Positions 36,701-48,135 of a stretch of DNA of 64,000 nt are shown one piece after another. The DNA comes from Cliona cf. orientalis (Eukaryota; Porifera; Demospongiae; Clionaida; Clionaidae). A model generated the notes under the pieces. It made no database searches, had not been told where the DNA came from, and saw only the letters and a program-made list of their open reading frames with translations. The translations under genes and the position numbers were made by a program. The stretch is taken from NCBI GenBank assembly GCA_963930775.1, contig OZ005693.1:3224001-3288000 (forward strand), given 5' to 3'. Every line of letters begins with the position of its first letter. Position 1 is the stretch's first letter.

Positions 36701-39700
36701 TTCAATGTGTGATAAACCTTCAGTTGTTGAAGTGCTAGTCAAAAAATATCAGGTTGATCCATGCACACCAAATACGGTATGTTCACTTGAGTACTATGTA
36801 AGCTGTATCGCTCATACAATACTAGCTATAGGTGATCATGTATAGGTGCATTACGCCAAATAAAGGAATTTCAAGTGTATATTATTGCTAACTCTTCTCA
36901 TGCAGATCTCAATATAAATTTTATACAATACCACATACCGTGGCTATAATATTATAATACCATGCTATTTCACACAAGCAGGATGATGTACAACCAATTC
37001 ACATTGCTGCTGCTAATGGACATGAGAATGTAATCAAGTTACTTATAGAAACGTTTAAGGTTGATATTGGTAAAGTATCAACTGCAAATGTAAGTAGCAA
37101 AATATCATGTTTTTTTTATTCTAAATACAAGATCCTTAGTATTATGTAAAATCTACAGAATGGAATGCAGCCAATACATGCTGCTTGCATTAAAGGTCAG
37201 GAACATATACTGGAATTCTTGGTGGAACAGTATGGTGTTGATCCATCATCTACCGTAGGGGTATGTAATAACCATAATATATAAGCATTTATACCAGTAC
37301 TGAGCTATATAGTATTTGCATCGCTACACTATTATTGCATGCATGTTCAGAAATAATGACTTATATAATACCTATACTTGCAGTTCAAGCCATAGTAAGA
37401 GCTTGCCTGAACAGGGACAAGACTGTGTATTATACACACTGTGGCTATACTATACTTCAGCATCATTCAGTTTGATTTCAGCTAACTTTCTATTGAACTG
37501 ATTCTAATAGCTATAAACCATGCAATTACATCACACATTTTATTACTGTCACTCTGACACTGACATCTATAATATACAGAGTGGATTGGAGTCCATTCAT
37601 CATGCAGCCAAAAACGGGAATATGAACATCATGGATGCACTAATCAATAAATATGGAGTTTCTGCTCATACGAAGGTATGTTTCAAATTATTATAATGGA
37701 ACTGAACACCCTCGGGCCCAGTAGCCACAAGTGGCCAGAAAGGGGGTGTCCTCTCTTTAGGAAGTAATGAAGTACGGTGGGTATGACTCATCGCTGTAAC
37801 TGATGATGTATGTGACTACGGGTAGGTAAATTATGCAATTTATGGTGGGTATGGCTCACCGCTGTAACTGATGATGTATGTGACTAGGGGTAGGTAAATT
37901 ATGCCAATTTTCTGGCCTATAATGCTGTTCTCAAATGCTCAAAAAATCCCTAATAATGCCTCAGAAGTACACCTATAATTCCCAATAAATTACCCAGTAT
38001 GCTCAAGTTGAACCAACTATATTAAAAAGAAATGATATGAGACATGAGGAGACACGGTTACACTATCATAATAGTGCAGCCATTTCAATTTTGGATTCGA
38101 AAATGAGTACCAGCTAATTAATCAACCCTTTACGAGTCCATAATATGTACATTGTAGTTCAGGCATTGTGACAAAGGTCAGTTAACAGCTATTTGCCCTA
38201 AATTCTCAAAATTATGCCAGTTGAGGCCTATGATGCTAGTATAATTCTCAAATGCTATTATGCTCAAAATTATGCCGGCATAATTTACCTACCCCTATAT
38301 GTGACCTCACAAGTGAAGTATATGGAAGTTGCTAATGCACCTGTCAAAATTATGCCCCACTACCCCCTGTAGCTAGATGGGGGAAGACAGGGGATTGGTG
38401 GGGTTTTTAAGGTGCGAATCAAAATTCCCTGCCATCAAATTTTTAATTTCGACCTATTTTGCAGTGGCGTAGGCAGGGTGGGTGCTCAGGGGGCTCGAGC
38501 AACCCCCTCTGCTGTTGGCCTAGTCATGCCTAGTTCACATAGTCCATAGAACAGCCTCATCCAGCACCCCCTTGGCTACTCCAAACTATGATCTGCTACA
38601 AAAAAAACAGCTTAAAAGACAGTTAGACAATTTGAACTTCGACCTTGACGGTTAATAAGTGGGCGTGGCTTAAAATTTTGCGCACGTACTCTAGCACCCC
38701 GTACCTACAATCCTGGCCACCCCTTGTACATAGGCATGCAGAATAATTCTGCATGCCCATGCGCAAGGGGTGGTCACTACTATACCTGCTGTACCGACAC
38801 CCGCAACCACGCATTTGATCCCGCTCATTTCCGTATACTATAAAAAGTGGGCGTTCACCTCAGTAAACTATAAATTGATCAAGAAATCAAGGACAAATTT
38901 TGGCATCAGTCAAGCCATCAAGCTACATTTCTAGTGAAAATCAAACGATCAAGGCCCAAAATAGGCCCGATCAAATTTTGATCCCGGTCGCGGGTGTCTG
39001 TACAGTAGGTATAGTAGTGACCACCCCTTGCAAGCATAAAAAGTTATCTCCCCAAGGGCTGCCAACCACCACCCCCCTCCCCCCCATTATTTAATTTTTT
39101 CCACTTATACAAGCGAGCCAACACACTAAGCAGAAAAAAATTGTCCAGAAACCACCACATACTTGAGCTGAATGCAGCCATACATGCAAGCAGGCAGCCT
39201 ATACTCCAATTCTGACCAAATCTGGTAAGGTCATCAGGTATATTATGTGCGCATGTACGAGGCCCCGCCCCTCACGTAGCGCGTAGGCGGGAAACATTAC
39301 ATATATATGCATCCAGCTCAACTATGTGGTGGTTTTCGGACAATTTTTCCTGCTTAGTGTGTGGTCTGCTTGTTACACACTAAGTAGAAAAAAAGCGAAC
39401 TTAAATAATTAATTAAGTAATCCAATTCATGGGGGGGGGGGGGGGGGGGGTTGGGAGCACTTGGGAGGACAATGTTTACATGGGCACGCAGAATGAGTTG
39501 AAACTAGAGATTTGACCAGATCGATTTTTGATTCACACCTTACAATTAAAGTTATGGCCCTTTGAAGTTTCCCCATATATTTGTATAGGGAAGCCATGCA
39601 TTTGCAATGTTTCTGCCCACGCGCTGCATGAGGGGGGGGGGGGGCTACGCACACACACAGACTCAACAACACATACCCAATTAGGCCAAAATTGGAGTAT

Positions 39701-42700
39701 AGGCAGCCTGCTTGTATTATATGGCTCTATTAAGCATCCAGCTCCCTATGTCGTGGTTTCCGGACAATTTTTTTTCTGCTTAGTGTGTGGTCTCCTTGAA
39801 ATTACACACTAAGTAGAAAAAAAAGATTTTAATTATTGGGACTCTGGGGAGCGGTTGGGACTGTAATTTTTATATGGGCACGTAGAATGGTATGGTTCAA
39901 ATCACGAACTTTGAAAGATTTTTTCGATTCACACCCTAGAATTAAAGTTATGGCTCTTTGAAGTTTGTATAGGAAGCCATTCACTTGCAATGTTTGCAAA
40001 AAATTTTGTACGGGAACGCGGAGTATGTTGACGACCCTTTACCGAATTTTGTGCATATTGCAGCTATTTGGATGCCTGCTTGCATTTTATGGCTCTGCTA
40101 TGCATCCAGATCGACTACAGTGTGGTGTTTTCAGACCATTTTTTCTGCTTAGTGTGTGATCTCCTTGAAAAAAAAATCTGGTCAGAATACGCATCCCTGC
40201 GAACTCCCAGAATTTTCTGCTCACCCCGCTGTGGTTGCATGCTGTGCTGCTCCAAGTGTGTACTTTGCATACGTCTCTTCCAAATCCATAATCCATAATT
40301 GTTGGATTCCGCAACCATCTCACCGTCCGCCTTATCAATTCTCTCTTGTAGACCATTAGAGTTAGTGGTGAACTTATGCAAATTAAACGAGGCCTGCTTC
40401 AATACGCTCTTTGAATTGGTGTATAGCTCATAGGCACTGTCCTCATCGCTGGCTCCAAGTATCACGTCGTCCACATATATAGATTACAGAAGCTCCTTGA
40501 CTAACTCTGGGTGAGAGGAAGAGAATTTCTCCACATGATGTTTAATAGTAGCATTTAGCAAGAAGGAGCTTGACAACACGCCAAAGACCACTCGGGCAAA
40601 CCGTAAACTGATCACATTGGGATTCAATTTGGAGATATCGTCAAACCATAAAAAGCGTAAAACATCTCTGTCTCTCTCTGTCACAGATAACATGAGGAAA
40701 GCCTTTTCAATGTCAGCTGTCAATGTAACACGATGTGAACGGAATCTCAAAAGAATGTCTAGAATCTTCTGGTCAAACTTGGGACCAGTGTGAAGGCAAT
40801 CGTTAAGCGAGGGGCCATTGGATCTGGCGGATGCATCATACACAACTCTTTTGTCGTGTTCTTGTCATTACGAATGACCGCATAATGAGGCAAATAGTGG
40901 ATATTTCCTTCATCTCCTGGGTTAGTGACAACTTGCATAGACAGCTTCGCGGGCGCTGCCCTTGAATAGAGAATTCAAGTAGTGGAATTTGTCAACATTC
41001 ACCAGGTCTTTGTTCCTATGAATAGTGGATTCATACGAGTCCCAAAAGCTATACCATGCAGTTATGTCTCCATTGAATGAACGTAGTACCAACTTGGGCA
41101 ATTTCACACCCTTCCCGCGTGTGGTTGTATTCGATCTCGTCGATTCGGAGGCGCAGGGGGTGGAGCTTGGAGGCATGGTTTTGGACGTGGACTTCTCAAT
41201 CTTCAGCAGGGTGTTGTAAATAGTCTCCTTGTAGGAGTCTGCTTGTTCGATCTCTTCTGTCAATTATCGTCCTCAATGAGGTCGACAATCTCCCCATCAA
41301 GAGCCCTATATATCGTCTCTAGCTTTTCCTGAAGGCTGCATTTTAGAAGTGACAGTTTCGATGTGTCAGTAGTCTCCTTTCCAAGGGCTTCTTCTACCTG
41401 ACGTATCATTCGAGAGGCAGAGGCCTTGTGCCCCGCTCTTTTTCTCTTCTTTCTTGCTAGACCCTTAGCAGTTGACATGTCCAATCAATCATATAGTTCA
41501 ACTTGTGGCTAATCAGAAATGGCACTAGTAGTACTAAGTTGTCACTGGGCTAGAACATCCATCCGGCTCAAAGGACCATTTAATATACTCAAAATTATTT
41601 ATTTTGTTCTAGCTGACTTGTATAATAATTCGAAAAAACAATTCAACTCAGTACTCAGTCTATACAGAACTAGCACACTCAGTTTCTGTAAAAAAAAACG
41701 TGTTCAATCACGTGACCTAAACCTATACAAGAAATCAAATAACTATTACAGGAAATAATTAACTAGTAATTACTGATACCGGAAGTAATTAATCGTAATA
41801 ATAATAGTCACAAAATCAGTTCCCAAAAGCCACACATGGAACTCTGCGAAAGAAATAGTAACCGCATGCATGCGCGAACACAATTAAGCGGGCTTGGCCA
41901 CGATCGCAAGCCATGAACGATCGTTAGTTCGAGGCAAAAACATGGCAGAAATCGTCCTTGGCTTGATTCTGCTGCTTATCAATCATCTATCTCAAACATT
42001 CGAAAATCCAAACGTGCAGCGCTTCACGCCATTCATGGGAATGCATATCTATGGCCACCATTATTTTGTGCACACGGCCCACAGCAAATCTGACCAATTG
42101 TGGGCCTTCTGAACTTGCAGAAGAGCGCACCTTTTATGCCCCCAGGTTAGGACACGGAATGTATAAGAAAAGTGATAGTATCATAGAGTCGGTAGACTCT
42201 ATAAGTAGGGATGACCCGGATATGCCATATATATAATACATTACAAATACCCAAATATCTCAAAATAGGTAACTTTGTGAAATTTTTAAGTGTGAAAATC
42301 CGAATCTCCAGCAAATTATCTATCTAAGAAGACTGATCTTTCATCAAATCAATTGTATATGCCAGAACCAGATGTTCAAAAAAGTGGCCATTTCTCAATC
42401 TTTCTTTCTTTCTTTCTCATTTCCAGGGCTAGCTCAAGACTGTCTGGACCACTCACCTTAGTTACCCCCACGCACATGCGCAAGGGGTAAAGCAATCGGT
42501 TTGTATGTCTGTCATCGTCGTTGTTGTCGTCGTCGTTGTCGGCACGAAAATCGCCAGATCTCGCGTTCTAGGTATCTATGCGTGCTGAAAGCACAGTCGG
42601 TGGATATTGGCGTAAAACTGGTTTGTACGCGTTTCAAATTCCTCAAAAAGGCTTACTAGTGCTACAAATTGTGCATTTTCTGTTCAGCATGCCTATGGTT

Positions 42701-45700
42701 TATAGACCACACCCACTCTTTTAGCATAATAGTATGCGGATGCGACTGTGCATGCTCAAGCACTGTGTTGGAAAGGATCGTCACGTCATGAAACAGCTAC
42801 ATGTATGCCTCATAGTGTTGCAATACAACGCTGTAGTGGCTACAGAGCGCGCAGGGTATGTGCTCTACAGAGCTCTAGTTCTCATATAAATCCACTCTAT
42901 TTTGTAGCGCGCAATGCAGTGGCATGTATTATCTCGACAGTTACGTAATAGTGGGTGTGTACGGTGCATTGATAATTGGGTGTGTCTGATACGCCATTAT
43001 GTGATATAATGTGTATGCTCGGAATGTGTTGCCATGGTGAAGTCATGTGACAGCACTCTGACCCTAGGTGAGCTCGAGCCAAGGCGAGCTGAGCTAGCTA
43101 CTTGCTAGCGCGTGCAGCAGCGCACTGGATCGATCACGTCACCATTGCAGTGGCGAGTTCTAGCCTTGTCCCCAGGCCCTTTGAGGCAAGTTCGAGCAGC
43201 TGCTGCATCGAGTGGTGTGGTCTACAAACACAAAGTAATACTAAAAGGGTCAAAGTCGTGCTGCTACAGCTAGGGAGATGATACTGTTTAGACTCTCTGA
43301 GTACCGACGGATATAAAGACGCAAGGCTCGAGCAGCGGTAAGGCACTAGGCATAGGCGATCTACTCGCTAGCATGTGCAGCGCTAATGCTCTGCTGGATA
43401 GCATCACTACTTAAAGAAGCCTTCTTCGTCAGCCTGCTTCATCACATAGGCATATGAACACAAGTTAACGAGAGGCGTGGCTACGAAACTTCGACACCTC
43501 CCATTGTTCACTTAATTACACTGGACAGAAGTTGTGAGCAAGCCATGTATTAAAGATGGCATTGATAAATTACACTATGTGCAATAAAAAAAGAACAGGA
43601 ACAAGTATAAAAACAATTGAATAAAACTGAAGGATGGAGTAGGGATGGCAGGATCAAAAAATATACAAACAAGATTTGGAAGGGATAATCGCATCTACTA
43701 TACATCCCTACGCTTGCTTTTTGAGGGATGCAAAAATAACCAGTAATAATGCATGTGATTGAATCAAACTGACCATCCCACCATCGTGACAACTAGGAAC
43801 AACCTGAATGTCTCCCACATACCTCACTCGACAAGTACGTTGACATTAATAGGTGCATAATAATAAAGAAAAACAAGCGTAGGGATATTATAGTAGATGC
43901 GATTATCCCTTACAAATCTTGTTTGTGTACTTTTTGATCCTACCATCCCTACTTCATCCTTCAATTGTTTTTATACTTGTAATAATAATATTATTATTGA
44001 GCAATTGTAAACCATATATGTATAGGTTATTGCCCTAAGCTGAGGCTCTACGGCGATTATGCAACATCCTGAGTGGTTTCTAATAGCCGTAGAGCCGAGG
44101 CGTGGGCGATAACCGGCTTAGACTATGGGGCGCGCGGCGCTGTGCATTGTGGTCTGCTGTAGTGCATCCTGTTGCTAGGTTACCAATCAGCTGTGTGAGC
44201 GTGGTTTTGTGGGTAGTTGCTTAGTAACCGTGCTGCATTGAAAAGTGACCAATCAGATTCATGTTGCAGAGCAGGAAGTATGCAGCAATGATGTCACACT
44301 TCCTTCACGTATATAAGCTAACAAGGCAGCCACGTGCGTTATTCAGTCTGCAACGCCTGTGTAACGTAGTGCTAGTGCTTGTGGCTCTGTAGATCTATTG
44401 ACCGCCACGTATGGTCTCCTATTTGCTACTAAAGCTGTTTGTGACACCCAAGGCTTGGCTATAAAGCCAGAGGAAAATTTTCTAGGAACTTTTGACCGTG
44501 AGATCTGGACTGCGCTGGGAATGAAGGTGATTCTATGCTTCAAGCAGCTGAGGAGCAACTGTCTGAGCCGGGTCTCGTGTGATACCCCCTTCTATGCATG
44601 CGAGACTCGTCTCACAACAGTTTTTAGTGGTAGGAGAGACTACATGGCGCTCAAAAGAGCCACCAATACTAGCACTCGTGCCGCGTATCATTGGGCTCAG
44701 CTCAGTCCCCATTTGAATTTTGCCAGAAAGCAAATTTTTGCTAATTTAAACCTTGAAAGAGCTACAAATTTTACCATCAATCCAAAAATCAATCATGCAG
44801 ACAATAATTAAAACTCAATTTCTGCCTATCATTGGTTTCTTCCTTTTTGATGCATTTTGTTTAATAAAATTCAAATTTATGACAGGTCTTCTAACGAAAT
44901 TTAATTACTCTATTCTGAGTATCTACACTATTTTAAATACCTCATTAAATTCAAAAGATCAAAGCATATTATGCATACCCTAGTCTAATTATGGAATAAT
45001 GTTTCTATTTAAAAGAACATTAATTTTCATGATGGATTATATGGTACATCACCCAGAAATCCTGGCTACCCCGCTGATCTACGTGCAGTGGCCGTGGTTA
45101 TGTCAGTGCGTGTATGTACTGGGAATCACTATAGATATTACAGATGTCTGAACTTATGGTGGCCAAGGACAATTTTTGATAATCCTCACTTATTAAATCG
45201 CTGTAGAGCGAGAGTCAGCACCCTCGTTCGAAGATGCTCGCTGGTTGGAATTAGCTATACTAGACTCGCGCTCCACAGTGCTTACTCAGGCTTCTTTCAG
45301 GAACATACTCTGCCGCATTTATAGCCTTATCGGATGTATAGGGAGGGTTGGCTTGTAAGACTAGAACTGCTATACTATAGAGTGAGGGTCGCCAAGCGAG
45401 GATGCTGACCCATTTACAAATGACAACTCTCACTCTACATGTAGAGCGAGGATTGTCATTGTAGAGCAAGTTGTCATTTGTAAGTAAGGGTCAGCAGTCA
45501 ATCCAATTCCAACCAGCTGCCAGCGAGTGTGCTCGAATGAGAGTGCTGCCTCTCGCTCTCAGTCACTGATAATATACTGTAACAACAGCGGTCAATCAAT
45601 TTCAACTATGGAGTGTCGTCAAACGAGGAACCGGTGCTGATCCTTGTTTGATGACTCTTGCTCCCAGTGCAGTGGGTTGATCCATGGCTAATTCCATCCA

Positions 45701-48100
45701 GCACCAAGGGTTGTGGTTTAAGGGTGCTGACCCTCGTTCACTCTACATTAGTGATCCAATTCCAGCGAGGATCGTCAGAAAAGCCTAAAAAAAGTATTCT
45801 TCTCAGCCAACATAGAACTATATTGGTATAGCTAATATCATGTTAATTTATTGGTATTCCACGTCCGTGGCTTGCACCATACATTAGTCTTTCCAAACAA
45901 TCTAGCCAGGCTGCAGTATTAATGATATTCCATGCACTAGACACAAACAGGAGAGCAGAGCATTCACTATGCTGCCGAGGAAGGGCACACAGAGATAGTA
46001 AGAAACTTAATCACCAAATATGGAGCTGATCCAAGATCGAAAAATGAGGTTTGGAACTCTATGCATTCCATTATATCATTCAAGCACAATATTCAGCATA
46101 ATCATAATTATTTACAGTATGAGTACAATTGGGCCAATGATTGGTACTCTATTTTATAATAATTATTGGTAGGAGCATGGCCTATAATATATATATAGTG
46201 CCAAGAGTACGTTAGCAGCTAGGAAGAGTGTGCAACCTGCAGCATCATACATCACTATCAGTCACCAATATGTATTCTAGGTGTTGAACGAGCTGCTAAT
46301 CACGTCCTTTCTGCAGCAGTAGTAACTGTGAGTCTATGTTTTAAAGGGACAGCTTTGTGACTATAGTTTACACTGCTACACAACTACACCATCACCAACA
46401 GTATTAACACTTGCATTCGTCTGCTCAGGCTCAGATAAGCCTATGTCAATTGTCAAGCCAACAAAATACAGAGCCACTTACTCAGTGTACTTAAGGCCAG
46501 GTACCAACTGGAAGCTACTGCTGAAATAGGCATTCTTTAAAGGCTGGTGCTGCCTCTAAAGAGAATGATAGAGGCCTCATCATGGTGTTTGAATGAAAGA
46601 TTAACTCAAGTACTTTGATATTAATAATTAATCAACTGCAACTAATTAACTAATTAAGTGCTATGCACAGCGTTTAGCCACGCCCTCTAGATTGCTAAAT
46701 CGAGAATTCCAACCTCAAAGCAGCAACATTCAGCTGACCTTAACTATGAAGTAAGAAGCCTAAGACAGTGACCTAAACTTTCAATGGAGGGATTGTGAAA
46801 ATAGCATTCTGGTCAAGTTTTATTTCACGTAGACACTGTTTTTGGAGTGCTAATAGCCTAATCTTCCACATGTAAGTTCAATATGAACAAACGTATTCGT
46901 AATCTCTCCGATAGATCCTCGAAATCCACATTATCCACCCCAACGATCATCTTCATGCTGTCAGACCTGCAAAATGCGAAATGTTGGGTGGAATAACCCT
47001 GGACAGCTTTTGCTCGAGATGTTGAGCTCCAATTCGCAGCTATATGTGGCCCCAACGCCGTGGCTTGTATGCATGTGCTCGATATGATATGACGCCACAG
47101 TACAAGCACTAATTGACCACAAGCATGAGCAATATGAGGCCGTTAGTCGGGCGCGTGCTAAGAGTTCAGAACCTGGCCTTAAGTACACTGAGTAGGTGCC
47201 AATAATTATAATAGCCTTGAGAATTATAGTAGGGATGCAAGCTCTCTTGACCCATTTGAATTACTTCTCCCTATGATTATTAATACTATCACTAGTACAT
47301 GGCAGTGATAATCTTGTATTACTCCATTCTATAATCGTAGCTTGGTCTCCAACCACTTCACTATGCTGCTTCCCATGGCCATTTACAAGTCATTTCACTA
47401 CTCATTGAGGAGGTTGGAATTAAACCAACTGAACAGGCTAATGTATGTTTCACTTCTGTCAGAATCATACCAGGTTCTCTGCCATGCATGCATGCATGCA
47501 TGGAACATTGTAGCCAAAAATATCTGCTGGTATATTATAGAACAGTTCGATATACTCAGCCTCAATCATCCCCAGGCCACTCCCATGTTTTCAATGTTGC
47601 ATGCAGAAAACATAGGAGTGACCTAGGGACGAGGCTATTAATACTAACTTCTTTGCAATGATAAATAGCACATCATAACAATTCTCTTTGAAATTCACCA
47701 ATAAGAGCAGGTGGCAAAATAATATTATTATGACGGTATTTTTAATTACCGGTATTATGCATGCACATAAAATTCTTTATAAATTGATGCAGGGTGGAAT
47801 AGCGCCGTTACATCTTGCTGCTTGCCATGGCAGACTAGAGGTAGTGCAACTGTTGATTGAAAATTACAGAGTGTCACCAGATGTTCTTACGGAGGTATAG
47901 CTATAAACACGAGAGCAAACATCCAACACTATTATGTTTTTATTATTAAAATTTCTTGGTCACAGAAGTCTAACAGTCCACTGCACTATGCAGTAGAGTC
48001 AGGACATGCCAATATAGTATCAGCACTTGTGAAAAAGTATCATGCTGATCCTACCATAAGGAATAAGGTATGGACTACATGTACAATCATAGGCATAGGA

Positions 48101-48135
<35 letters not shown>

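Larger units (their letters stand above)
37676..45940. other. 8.3-kb repeat-filled intron of the ankyrin gene
   Basis: No ankyrin exon was found here. It holds a 65-base direct duplication, foldback elements, a cluster of ACACTAAG elements, a deleted BEL/Pao element, an interspersed repeat and a promoter-like CCAAT/TATA stretch, listed separately. 41485-42460 and 42881-43600 show nothing further that could be supported. Confidence 0.5.

Noticed and set aside
44398..44811. A 137-codon frame as a protein gene
   Set aside because: No ATG in frame near the start, no recognisable domain, and AT-rich 3' half. Kept only as part of a promoter-like finding.
46228..46330. Possible additional ankyrin exon
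   Set aside because: Resembles the QP..A motif for a few codons only, then meets a stop, with no phase-0 acceptor/donor pair.
46961..47188. A 75-codon minus-strand frame as a gene
   Set aside because: It lies wholly within a terminal-inverted-repeat element, runs into one of its ends and matches no known family.
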